A stretch of DNA of 24,362 bases from Rubrobacter sp. (GCA_016781775.1 JADDPR010000228.1:1-24362); one strand, 5' to 3'. Shown: positions 13,145-20,450, counted from the first letter of the stretch. Program-made: numbers and translations. The notes: generated from the letters alone by a model not told the origin.

Positions 13145-13942
13145 GTGACGAAGAACCCCCTTACCGCCGCCCCGCGCCTCCTGCTCCTGGTGAGCGCCCT
13201 CTTCTTCGGGGCTTCGTACTTTACCGTCCGCTTCCCGGACGTCCCCGGCGCCGGGGTAGGCTCGTTCGTCTCGACGTTCCTGATCGCGCTGCCCGCCCTC
13301 CTCGCCCTCCTCCTCTACCTCGGCTCCGGCAGGGCCGCCCTCGCCTTCCTCGCCCTCGCCGCCTTCGGCTACGCGATAGAAACCACGGGCGTCGCGACCG
13401 GCCTCCCCTACGGCACCTTCTTCTACGGCGACGCTCTGGGCCCGAAGCTATTCGGGCTCGTCCCGTACATCCTGCCGATCTCGTGGGCGCCGCTCGTCCT
13501 CGGCGCCGTCGCCGCGACCGCCCCGAAGGTCGGCTACGGGCGCGGCGATGTCAGGTCCATCGCCTGGGTGATCCGCTCCGCCTTGCTCCTTGCCCTTATA
13601 GACGGCGTCCTCGACCCCGGCGCGGCTTCTTTGGGCTTCTGGACGTGGCCGGAGGGCGGCCCGTACTACGGCATCCCGGTGAGCAACTACCTCGGCTGGA
13701 TCCTCTCCGGCGCCGTCGCCACGGCCCTCATCCTCGCCTTCGGCCGCGGAAAGTGGGGGAGGGTGTCGCCCCCGGCCGGCATGGTCGACAGCGCCGTCAT
13801 AGCCCTCGCTTTCTGGGTCGGGGTGGCCGTCTTCTCCGGTCTCCTCTTCCCCGCTGCTCTCGGCGTGGCGCTCTTCGCATACCTGCTCCATCGCAGGGCC
13901 GGGCTCCGGGCGGCCGGCAGGCGATGGGACGGCGCGGTATAA
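13145..13942 (+). CDS. cruF: CruF-like carotenoid hydratase (bisanhydrobacterioruberin hydratase)
   Basis: This 265-residue protein has about seven hydrophobic helices. Features matching the CruF carotenoid 1,2-hydratase family are FGYAIETTGVATGLPYGTFFYGD, the central PYILPISWAPLVLGA, the acidic LIDGVLDPGAASLGFWTW and YYGIPVSNYLGW (each given here only as recognisable stretches). In haloarchaea CruF adds water to the C50 ends of bisanhydrobacterioruberin as the last step to bacterioruberin; the divergent elongase and desaturase genes supply its substrate. GTG 13145 is preceded by a -10-like box at 6 nt and no Shine-Dalgarno. The FIST gene follows after 33 nt, possibly on the same transcript. 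Confidence 0.85.
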   Translation: MTKNPLTAAPRLLLLVSALFFGASYFTVRFPDVPGAGVGSFVSTFLIALPALLALLLYLGSGRAALAFLALAAFGYAIETTGVATGLPYGTFFYGDALGPKLFGLVPYILPISWAPLVLGAVAATAPKVGYGRGDVRSIAWVIRSALLLALIDGVLDPGAASLGFWTWPEGGPYYGIPVSNYLGWILSGAVATALILAFGRGKWGRVSPPAGMVDSAVIALAFWVGVAVFSGLLFPAALGVALFAYLLHRRAGLRAAGRRWDGAV

Positions 13943-13975
13943 AGGCCGAAGACGAGAAGCGGAGGTTAGTTGAGG

Positions 13976-15286
13976 ATGAAGTGGGCAACGGCGGTATCGC
14001 GTAGAACTTCCTTCGAGGAGGCCGTCCTCGAATGTGCGGGGAGCGTCCGGGCGGAGCTGGGGCCCGGTCCCGTCACGGTGGCCTTCGCCTTCGTTACGCC
14101 CCACTTCGCCGAGTTCTACGACGGGCTGTACGAGACGCTGAACGGGGTCCTCGCCCCCCAGAACCTCCTCGGCTGCTCGGCGGGCGGCGTGATCGGGGGC
14201 GGCGAAGAGGTCGAGCGGGCCCCCGCCGTCACCCTCACCGCCGCGCGCCTCCCCGACGTCGTCGTCAAGCCCTTCCACCTGAACGACACGCTCCCCGACA
14301 TGGACGGTCCCCCCGACGCCTGGGAGGAGCTCGTGGGCGTCAAACGCACCGAGGAGCCCCAGTTTGTCCTGCTCGCCGACCCCTTCAGCACGAGGCCCGA
14401 GGCCCTCCTCGCCGGGCTGGACTTCGCATTCCCCGGGGCGGCCAAGATCGGGGGTCTCGCCAGCGGCGCCACCTCCCCGGGCCTGAACGCCCTCTTCCTC
14501 GACGACAAGGTACACACGGAGGGCGTGATCGGGGCTTCCTTCACCGGCGACGTCGTCGTCGACACGGTCGTGGCCCAGGGCTGCCGCCCTGTCGGCGAGC
14601 TCATGCAGGTGACGGCCTGCGACGGCAACATCCTGCGCGAGCTCGAAGGCCGCCCGACGCTCGAGGTCCTCCAGGAGCTCATCTCCGGCATGAACGAGGA
14701 GGAGCGCCGTCTCGCCGGTACCTCGCTCTTTATCGGTGTCCTCATGGACGAGTTCGCGGAGGACGGCAAGGTCGGCGACTTCCTTGTCCGAAACCTTATC
14801 GGCATAGACCCCAAGAGCGGCGCTCTTGGCGTCGGCGAGCGCCTGCAGGAGGGGATGCGCGTCCGCTTCCACCTCCGCGACGCAAAGACTTCGGCCGAGG
14901 ACCTCCACGCCATGCTCACGGGCTACGGGAACACCCTCCCCCGCAAGGAAGACCCCTCGGGGGCCCTGCTCTTCTCGTGCCTCGGACGCGGCGAGTACCT
15001 CTACGGCGAGCCGAACTTCGACACGAACGTCTTCAAGCAACACCTCGGCGACCTGCCCGTCGGCGGATTCTTCTGCAACGGCGAGATCGGGCCGGTAGGA
15101 GGCGAGACCTTCCTCCACGGCTACACCTCGTCTTTCGGCCTCTTCCGCCCCCGCACCCCCGACGTCCTTCTCGACGAGGACACCCTGGACACGGGCGAAC
15201 TCGGCGACCCCGAGCCGCTAATCCCCGAGCGGGAGCCGGAACTCCCCCGCCCCGAAGAACCGCGCGAGCCCGAACCCCTGGCCTAG
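13976..15286 (+). CDS. FIST N and C domain protein
   Basis: This 436-residue protein matches the FIST domain pair, a ligand-sensing module of signal transduction proteins thought to bind small molecules such as amino acids. The N-terminal half carries the LLGCSAGGVIGGG loop (about residues 61-73) and the IGGLASGATSPG loop (about 160-171). The FIST_C half ends in ALLFSCLGRG, VGGFFCNGEIGPV and FLHGYTSSFGLFRP. The Cys residues in GCS, FSC and FFC sit at the usual places. The last ~45 residues are an acidic, proline-rich tail. No kinase or cyclase domain is fused, so it senses or stores in isolation. ATG 13976 is chosen because GGAGGT lies 9 nt upstream; TTG 13970 is the alternative. Confidence 0.93.
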   Translation: MKWATAVSRRTSFEEAVLECAGSVRAELGPGPVTVAFAFVTPHFAEFYDGLYETLNGVLAPQNLLGCSAGGVIGGGEEVERAPAVTLTAARLPDVVVKPFHLNDTLPDMDGPPDAWEELVGVKRTEEPQFVLLADPFSTRPEALLAGLDFAFPGAAKIGGLASGATSPGLNALFLDDKVHTEGVIGASFTGDVVVDTVVAQGCRPVGELMQVTACDGNILRELEGRPTLEVLQELISGMNEEERRLAGTSLFIGVLMDEFAEDGKVGDFLVRNLIGIDPKSGALGVGERLQEGMRVRFHLRDAKTSAEDLHAMLTGYGNTLPRKEDPSGALLFSCLGRGEYLYGEPNFDTNVFKQHLGDLPVGGFFCNGEIGPVGGETFLHGYTSSFGLFRPRTPDVLLDEDTLDTGELGDPEPLIPEREPELPRPEEPREPEPLA

Positions 15287-15305
15287 GGAAAGGTGCCCGG
15301 CGGAC

Positions 15306-15690
15306 TTAGAGGTCGGCCGGGAGCAGGTGGAACGGGCGATCCCGCGGCCCCCGCAGCGTGCGGAAGTGACCTCCTCCAGCGTGAGGATGTCGCTCGTATC
15401 GCGGCGCCGACCAGCACCACGTTGGAGGCATCCGCGAGCCCGACGTCCCCGAAATCGGCGTGTTGTTCCAGCACCGCCCTGACCTCGGCGACATCCCCAG
15501 CCGAGAACCGTTCCGACTTGTACGCGCTACGCTCGACCTCACCAGGGAGGGTGAGCTTCTCCGCGCCCGTAGCGGGTAAGGACCATGTAACCGAGCTCGG
15601 CGAGCACGAACGTGGACATCAATGCCGGACCAGACGCGCTGGTAAGCGCCTCCACAGCTGCGGCATCGCCCTGGAAAGACACGGAAGGCA
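15306..15690 (-). pseudogene. Broken PIN-domain (VapC-like) toxin gene
   Basis: Three frames together spell a PIN domain. Frame A gives AAVEALTSASGPALMSTFVLAELGY up to TRYGRG, then stops. Frame B gives KLTLPGEVERSAYKSE, FSAGDVAEVRAVLEQHADF and GLADASNVVLVGA. A short third frame gives DTSDILTLEE, and the C-terminus HFRTLRGPRDRPFHLLPADL ends at TAA (15308-15306). The later acidic residues of the PIN site (LADAS and TSD) survive in pieces, but the N-terminal segment with the first catalytic Asp is missing. At least three frame changes are needed. No antitoxin gene is visible beside it. In type II systems VapC cleaves RNA; this copy cannot. Confidence 0.75.
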
Positions 15691-15732
15691 ATGCTTCATT
15701 AGGATTCGTTAACAAAACCTGATTTATGTGAA

Positions 15733-15747
15733 ACACCGGTGTAATAT
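15733..15747 (+). promoter_or_regulatory. Promoter with abutting palindrome for the small gene at 15784
   Basis: TAATAT (15742-15747) is a plausible -10 box about 37 nt upstream of ATG 15784. The perfect 10-bp palindrome ACACCGGTGT (15733-15742) touches it and would cover the spacer region, a suitable position for an operator. No -35 element is obvious. Confidence 0.4.
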
Positions 15748-15783
15748 ACGGTCCCGAAGACGAGTCGAGGCAGGAGGGCCGCC

Positions 15784-15995
15784 ATGCTCCAGGGACAAGT
15801 CGTGAGGGATTTCGGAACTTCCGGTGTTTTGAGCGAGACGCCGGCCTATCAGGGCGGTTGGTGGGACGCTTCCAGCCCGTGAACAGCTTCGCGGAGAACG
15901 ATCACCTGAACGACTGGGAGGGTCCGGACCGTCTCGCCTACTACCAGGGTTATCGCGAGGGCCTGCGCGTCCGGAGGATGCTCGGCAGGTCCTAA
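15784..15995 (+). pseudogene. Small gene split between two frames
   Basis: ATG 15784 has an excellent Shine-Dalgarno (AGGAGGG, 15772-15778, 5 nt away) and a promoter upstream. Its frame gives only 32 residues (ending WWDASSP) before TGA at 15880-15882. An overlapping frame, usable from about 15858, continues to TAA 15995 with well-behaved coding sequence: RFQPVNSFAENDHLND, WEGPDRLAYYQGYREG, LRVRRMLGRS. A -1 shift near the GGCGGTTGGTGGG tract (15854-15866) would join them into a protein of about 70 residues. This may be a frameshift mutation, a sequencing error in a G-rich tract, or two small genes (15784-15882 and GTG 15861-15995). The family is not recognised. Confidence 0.45.
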
Positions 15996-16066
15996 GATCC
16001 ACCGGGCACCAACTCCGGTGGCGGCGAAACCGACCTCGTCCCGATCCTCGCGCGTGGCCCCCCGCG

Positions 16067-16363
16067 CTACTCCGCCGGTTCGAGGCTTATGGTGAGCCCT
16101 TCCCCTTGCAGGCGCTCCTTGTAGAGCTCCGCGAGCTCCTTGTGGCACCGCTTGACCACCGCCCGTCCCGACGAGTGGGCCTCGTACATGATCCTGGTGG
16201 CGCGTGCGAGGGTCATGCCGGGCAGGACCTTTTTGAGGACCATCACCACCCTGGGCATCGAGTTGTCCCAATCGTTGTGCAGGAGGACGTTCCAGGGCGG
16301 CTCGGTCGAACTCTTGCGGCCGGTCTGCTGCTTCTTTCCCTTACCGATCTTCGTAGCGCTCAT
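16067..16363 (-). CDS. clpS: ATP-dependent Clp protease adaptor ClpS
   Basis: This 98-residue protein is a ClpS adaptor, which delivers N-degron substrates to the ClpA/ClpC unfoldase. The core is clear: WNVLLHND (residues 24-31, with the Asn-Asp that binds the substrate N-terminus), the helix RVVMVLKKVLPG, and EAHSSGRAVV followed by KELAELYKERL. The basic, disordered N-terminal ~18 residues (KIGKGKKQQTGRK) are typical. ATG 16363 is preferred; an in-frame TTG at 16387 would add eight residues. No clp protease subunit gene is nearby. The flavin reductase-like gene lies 89 nt upstream on the same strand. Confidence 0.95.
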   Translation of the reverse strand: MSATKIGKGKKQQTGRKSSTEPPWNVLLHNDWDNSMPRVVMVLKKVLPGMTLARATRIMYEAHSSGRAVVKRCHKELAELYKERLQGEGLTISLEPAE

Positions 16364-16452
16364 GACCCGACACTCTGCCACGCCCAACCGTTCGCTGCAT
16401 CCTCCCCTTGGCGTATTCGTGCCTCAGGGGCAGGAGTTTTTGCCCGGCGGAC

Positions 16453-16935
16453 CTAGCCACCGTAGTCCATCGGGGTATCGAGGTCGGTGAGGATGTCGGC
16501 GGGGCGCTTGAGGGTCGCCGACGCGACCTCGCCGAGGTAGACGGTATGGTCGCCGGCCTCCATCTTGCTTACGATGCGGCACTCGAGGTGGGCAAAGGCC
16601 TCGTCGAAGAGGGGGGCGCCCGTGGCCTCGCCCGTCGTGTAGGGGGAGCCGCCGACGGTACCGGCGTCGTTGTCGAGGGGCTCGGTGAACTTGCGTGCCA
16701 GGTCCTCCTGGTCCCTGTCGAGGTAGTTCAGGGAGAAGACGCCGCCGGATTCCATGAGGTCGTGAGTATGCTGGGCCTTGTTTACGGCCACGACGACCTG
16801 CTGCGGCTCGAAGGAGACCTGGGAGACCCAGCACGTCGTGAACCCGTTGGCCTCGCCGTTCGCTCCGATCACCCCCGTGATGTAGAACCCGTAGGGGATC
16901 GTCTTCAAAACCTCGGTGCGGATCTGACGCTCCAC
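16453..16935 (-). CDS. Flavin reductase domain protein
   Basis: This 160-residue protein has the FMN-binding split-barrel of the flavin reductase-like family: YGFYITGVIGANGEANGFTT near the start, CWVSQVSFEPQQVVVAV, then FSLNYLDRDQEDLARKF and the conserved HLECRIVSKMEAGDHTVYLGEV. The C-terminal TPMDYGG is typical of the flavoredoxin-like subgroup. Such proteins use NAD(P)H or a redox partner to reduce FMN; no rubredoxin or oxygenase partner gene is adjacent. GTG 16935 follows AAGGAGGGG by 5 nt. A possible -10 box on the minus strand (TACACT, 16973-16968) would give a leader of about 25 nt. Confidence 0.9.
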   Translation of the reverse strand: MERQIRTEVLKTIPYGFYITGVIGANGEANGFTTCWVSQVSFEPQQVVVAVNKAQHTHDLMESGGVFSLNYLDRDQEDLARKFTEPLDNDAGTVGGSPYTTGEATGAPLFDEAFAHLECRIVSKMEAGDHTVYLGEVASATLKRPADILTDLDTPMDYGG

Positions 16936-17061
16936 GCAGCCCCTCCTTGCCTAGATCGGACAGAGGGAGTGTACCCGAGAAAGACCCCGGTCCTAAATCG
17001 GCATTCGGCCGTGAAGTCCCCGAGACCGGGGGCAATTTCGAGGACCTTACCTCCCAACAGG

Positions 17062-18678
17062 CTACAGTCGTCCCGAGCGGATGACACCCACGAGCAGGGC
17101 GAGGCCGAGCAGGGCGGCGAGGACGAAGCCGACGAGGCCGAAAACGCCTATCCCGAGGACGCGCAAGCCGCTCTCGCCGAAGACGCCCATAAGGGACGAT
17201 CCTAGTATGAGGCCGCTTATAAGAAGGGCGAAGACGAGCCGGTTGGCGAGGATGTCGACGCGGGAGATCAACTCGTCCAGGCCACGGTGCCGGAAGGCCA
17301 CCTCGATCTCGCCGTCCTTCAACTCGTCGAGCAGAGCGTGGAGCTGGCGCGGGTACTCCGCGTAGGCATCGCCCTGCACGAGCCTCCCCACCGTCCGCTC
17401 CGCGACGTAGAGCGGGTCCCGAAACCTCCCTACAAGCTCCCCGGCCGCCTCCGCCGCCGCGAGCGTCGCCGGCGCCGCCTCTCCGGGGGACGTCTCATCC
17501 GCCCTCCCCAGCCGCTCGGCATCGACGAGAGAGTCGAACAATTCGGCCACCTCCGTCGGGAGCACGACCCCGCCCCTTCTGGCCGCCTCGAGGCCACGCT
17601 CCCGGATCTCCGCCAGGGTGTGCTCCCTCCACAGCGGCCCCCCCAGAGAGCCCAGGGCGTCGCGAAGCTCGCGTCGGAGCACCCGATCATCGCGGGGAAC
17701 CCGGCAGCCGAGGAGCGGCAGGGCGCGCGCCACGCCGTCCGCATCTCCCCGTCGCACGGCCGCCAAGACCTCCGCCAGCCCCCTCAGCCGCTCCCCATCC
17801 AGGCCGAACGCCTCCGTTGGATCCGCAAACCACAGCTCCCCATCCGCCCATACGAAACGCTCCGGCACGACATCGGCGAAGTGGAACCCCTCCGTCAGCG
17901 CGAGCCTCACGAGCGCCCGGGAGGCCTCCGGAAGAAGCTCGCCCGGCACCGCCCCTCCCTCCGGCGCCTCGAACGTCGCGCAGCGCCCCGTCGAATACCG
18001 CCGATAACTCTCCGGCACCCGGAGCGAGAACCCGCCCAACTCTCGGAGGCGCCGGGTGGCCTGCGAGGCGAAGAACATGTCCCGCCGCTGCCCGACGTGC
18101 CGGACGAACTCCGCCACCGCCTGAACCGGATCCAGCGGAAGCCCCCCTCCGGCCCTCCCTACGAGCCTCCTGCGCACGACATCCGCCACCGGCCGCATCG
18201 CCAGGAGGTCCCGGCGTATCCCCGGACGGTTCACCACGACCCGCGCCGGACGCCCGCCCGGGAGCACCGCGCGGTGCGCCTGCGTCAGCACCCCGACCCT
18301 CACCGGCGCCTCCCCGAACTCCAAAAAGAGTCGCTCCAGCGTGTTTCCGAGCTCCCTCTCGACGAGCGCGCGTACCTCGGGGAAGGGGACCGGCCGGAGC
18401 GGGACAGAAGCCAGATCCAACTCCCAAACCACGTCTGGCGGGAGGACGTCCCCCCGCGCCGAAAGGAAACGCCCGAGCTCCACGAACGTCGGCCCCAACT
18501 CCTCCATAGCGAGGCGCAACCGCATCCCCAAACGCCCCACGTCCCGCGCCCGTCGTCCCACGAGAAACCGGCGGCCGAACACGTACCCGAACCCGTAGCG
18601 CGCCCCGACCTGGGCGATCCTGGCTGCCCGCCGGGCCGCCCCCTCGGGCAACCCCCGCGTGACGTTCCCCGTTTCCAC
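17062..18678 (-). CDS. AarF/UbiB-family pseudokinase-like protein
   Basis: This 538-residue protein keeps the UbiB/ABC1 scaffold: LGPTFVELGRFLSARGDVLPP (62-81), EVRALVERELG, LPGGRPARVVVNRPGIR (139-155) and two C-terminal membrane helices (about residues 485-535). The catalytic positions are changed. KxGQ has become ELGR (Lys to Glu at 67, Gln to Arg at 70). The ATP-binding Lys of VKVQRPG is Val (V148). HADPHPGN reads FADVVPER, losing the His and Asn. ATP-dependent activity is therefore unlikely. It may be a scaffold or regulator of quinone or lipid metabolism at the membrane. GTG 18678 lies 6 nt after a -10-like box within a palindrome (18682-18699). Confidence 0.85.
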   Translation of the reverse strand: METGNVTRGLPEGAARRAARIAQVGARYGFGYVFGRRFLVGRRARDVGRLGMRLRLAMEELGPTFVELGRFLSARGDVLPPDVVWELDLASVPLRPVPFPEVRALVERELGNTLERLFLEFGEAPVRVGVLTQAHRAVLPGGRPARVVVNRPGIRRDLLAMRPVADVVRRRLVGRAGGGLPLDPVQAVAEFVRHVGQRRDMFFASQATRRLRELGGFSLRVPESYRRYSTGRCATFEAPEGGAVPGELLPEASRALVRLALTEGFHFADVVPERFVWADGELWFADPTEAFGLDGERLRGLAEVLAAVRRGDADGVARALPLLGCRVPRDDRVLRRELRDALGSLGGPLWREHTLAEIRERGLEAARRGGVVLPTEVAELFDSLVDAERLGRADETSPGEAAPATLAAAEAAGELVGRFRDPLYVAERTVGRLVQGDAYAEYPRQLHALLDELKDGEIEVAFRHRGLDELISRVDILANRLVFALLISGLILGSSLMGVFGESGLRVLGIGVFGLVGFVLAALLGLALLVGVIRSGRL

Positions 18679-18681
18679 GTC

Positions 18682-18699
18682 GCAAGCTTAACAGCTTGC
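18682..18699 (-). promoter_or_regulatory. Leaderless promoter inside a palindrome, UbiB-like gene
   Basis: GCAAGCT and AGCTTGC (18682-18688 and 18693-18699) form a perfect inverted repeat around TAAC. Within it, on the minus strand, TGTTAAGCT (18693-18685) is an extended -10 element whose hexamer ends 6 nt before GTG 18678. A repressor bound to this palindrome would cover the -10 box. Confidence 0.45.
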
Positions 18700-18809
18700 A
18701 AGCCGTCATCCACCGGCCCGTCGGCCGTGGGCGAACCCTCCTGTTGCGCACCGACGGGCGAGGCAGCTTATCTACCATCCAACCCCGAATGCGAGCGGTC
18801 ACGCTATCC

Positions 18810-18815
18810 TAAAAT
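18810..18815 (+). promoter_or_regulatory. -10 box (TAAAAT) of the glyoxalase-like gene
   Basis: TAAAAT predicts a start near 18822, leaving a 5' leader of about 67 nt that opens almost at once with a 12-bp hairpin (18826-18853). Confidence 0.5.
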
Positions 18816-18825
18816 AACCTGGAGA

Positions 18826-18853
18826 TTTAGCGCTCGACTTTTCGAGCGCTAAA
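18826..18853 (+). promoter_or_regulatory. 12-bp perfect hairpin in the 5' leader of the glyoxalase-like gene
   Basis: TTTAGCGCTCGA (18826-18837) pairs perfectly with TCGAGCGCTAAA (18842-18853) around a CTTT loop. No U-run follows, so it is not a classic terminator. It starts about 4 nt after the predicted transcription start. It could protect the mRNA 5' end, or act as a DNA operator because the half-sites are symmetrical. Confidence 0.6.
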
Positions 18854-18888
18854 GGCCGATAGCCCATCCCTAGCGACGGAGGAGCGCC

Positions 18889-19272
18889 ATGCAATACGTC
18901 CACACCTGCTACCGCGTCCTGGACCTCGACAAGAGCCTCGACTTCTACACCAACAAGCTCGGCCTCGAGCTAGTCCGCAAGAGCCCGGTCGGCCCCGACG
19001 CGACCAACGCCTTCCTCGCCGTCCCCGGCGACCCCGAGCCACGGCTCGAACTCACCCTCAACCACGACCGCGAGCAGCCCTACCCTCTCGGCGAGGGCTA
19101 CAGCCACGTCGCCTTCGCCGTCGAGGACCTCGACGCGCTCGCCGAGAAGCTCGAAAACGCCGGTGGCGTCGACTTCGAGAGCAAGCCGCACGCCATGAGC
19201 AGCGGCACCCGCCTCTTCTTCGTCAAGGACCCCGACGGCTACCGCATCGAGTTCATCGAGCGAAAGAAGTAG
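18889..19272 (+). CDS. Glyoxalase I / VOC family protein
   Basis: This 127-residue protein has two babbab units of the vicinal oxygen chelate fold. Metal ligands fit the glyoxalase I pattern: H5 (MQYVHTCYRV), a Glu in RLELTLNH, H in YSHVAFAVED and E in GYRIEFIE. KSLDFYTNKLGLEL is the usual first-unit helix. It probably converts the methylglyoxal-thiol adduct to the lactoyl thioester; since Actinomycetota usually lack glutathione the thiol may be mycothiol or another, which is inference. ATG 18889 follows GGAGGAG. The gene is divergent from the UbiB-like gene and has its own promoter and hairpin leader. Confidence 0.93.
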   Translation: MQYVHTCYRVLDLDKSLDFYTNKLGLELVRKSPVGPDATNAFLAVPGDPEPRLELTLNHDREQPYPLGEGYSHVAFAVEDLDALAEKLENAGGVDFESKPHAMSSGTRLFFVKDPDGYRIEFIERKK

Positions 19273-19771
19273 GAATTTCGAGGGGCGCAGATGCCACGAG
19301 GTCCGGTCAAATGCCTTGGTCGTAAACTCGGAGGTTCATAAGGCACAGGGCCCGGGAGGGTAGAATGCGGCCGCTGTAAAAACGCCACCGGGACCCTCTC
19401 CTGGGTCAAGAACGTCGTCACCGTGTGCCTACTTCTTACCGTAAGTAACGGTTGATAACCTAAGGATCCCGACCGTACGCATTTGGGGTACAAAACTGCG
19501 CAGAAAAATACCGCCGTCCGGGTACCAGCCTCTGATGCGAAGCCCGGAACCTCATGCCTCAGCTGGAAAACCAAGCCTCGACTTCTCGTTGAGATCACGG
19601 CAACGCATGGAAGCCTGCCCCGTCGTGCCCGGTAGATACAACGTCGCGTAAGGGAAGGTCATCCCCCTGGAACGATGCTCCGCCGTCCTCTGCCTGAGAT
19701 CGTCCGTTCAGATGGAGCCAAATCTGGGCGAACGAGAGACGAGGAAGGCGGGTGCATGTGACGTGCTACAG
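19273..19771. other. 499-bp non-coding stretch before the pilin cluster
   Basis: No reading frame here has convincing coding character on either strand. Base composition drops below that of the upstream backbone. Weak promoter-like strings occur (for example TAGAAT near 19362), and several short purine-rich segments are present, but no riboswitch, RNA gene or terminator could be assigned. Confidence 0.5.
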
Positions 19772-20356
19772 ATGAGAAGGGGAACAGTGTGGCGAGACGA
19801 GCGGGGCTTCACTCTCCCCGAGCTACTCGTCGTCATAGCCATCCTCGGTATCCTGCTCGCCATCGCGATCGTCGTATGGCTCGGTCTCCTCGAAAGCCGC
19901 CGGGTAGAAGCGGCAACGAACCAGCTAAAAGCCGACCTGCGCCTGGCTCATACCAGTGCCACCAACCAGCTCACCGACTGGCGGGTCGTGCTCGTCCCCG
20001 ACCGGGCCGACGAGGACGAGGGGCCGGACTACTATCTCGTAAAGCTGCTCGCGCCATACCCCGGCACCTCGCCGCCGGCCGTAGACCCGGCAACCCCTGC
20101 AAAACCGCGCACCTTCCCCGCCAACGTCAAGGTGATGAACATATCTGGCTCACTGGACACCGGCGCCGGAGGCTGGGCCGTCTCGCCAACTGTTGTGAGA
20201 CAGACCCGCACCGTCGAGTTCAACACCGACGGGACCATGAGGTTCTACGGAGGCGTCAGCGGGTCTACCTGCGTAACCGTGGACACGGTCCCCGAGAATA
20301 GGGTCACCATTCTCGCCGCCACCTCGCGCGTCAAGGTGAAGGCTGACACGTGCTAG
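19772..20356 (+). CDS. GspH/FimT-like pseudopilin (copy 1)
   Basis: This 194-residue protein has a class III prepilin signal: a short leader ending DERG, then FTLPELLVVIAILGILLAIA with Glu at +5 of the mature protein. RRVEAATNQLKADLRLAHTSATNQL after the helix is the GspH/FimT pattern, and VEFNTDGTMRFYGG is the C-terminal strand pair of that family. It is a paralogue of the gene at 21236. ATG 19772 is chosen because its leader resembles those of the other pilins here (RxxVxRDExG); GTG 19787, with AAGGGG upstream, is a good alternative, and ATG 19712 is less likely. It is separated from pilA by an inverted repeat and lies in lower-GC sequence. Confidence 0.88.
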   Translation: MRRGTVWRDERGFTLPELLVVIAILGILLAIAIVVWLGLLESRRVEAATNQLKADLRLAHTSATNQLTDWRVVLVPDRADEDEGPDYYLVKLLAPYPGTSPPAVDPATPAKPRTFPANVKVMNISGSLDTGAGGWAVSPTVVRQTRTVEFNTDGTMRFYGGVSGSTCVTVDTVPENRVTILAATSRVKVKADTC

Positions 20357-20405
20357 CAGCAAGCACCTGGCTTCGGCCCCCTTCTTCACGAGCGTTTGAA
20401 GCGAC

Positions 20406-20450
20406 CGTACGAGAACATGTGCCTGCTGTGCAGGCACATGTTCTCGTACG
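20406..20450 (+). repeat. 20-bp perfect inverted repeat, 5-nt loop
   Basis: Arms 20406-20425 (CGTACGAGAACATGTGCCTG) and 20431-20450 are exact reverse complements around CTGTG. It lies 50 nt after the copy 1 pseudopilin stop and about 155 nt before pilA. No U-run follows directly, so a rho-independent terminator is not clearly indicated. It could form a very stable RNA hairpin or a DNA cruciform. Confidence 0.9.

Noticed and set aside
13448..15118. 556-codon open frame antisense to the FIST gene
   Set aside because: Low-complexity Glu/Gly/Arg composition, and it conflicts with the FIST and cruF genes, which have clear family motifs.
19500..19660. Possible c-di-GMP (GEMM-I) riboswitch before the pilin cluster
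   Set aside because: AACGCATGGAAGCC faintly resembles the conserved GACGCAAAGCC, but the other conserved elements and helices are absent.
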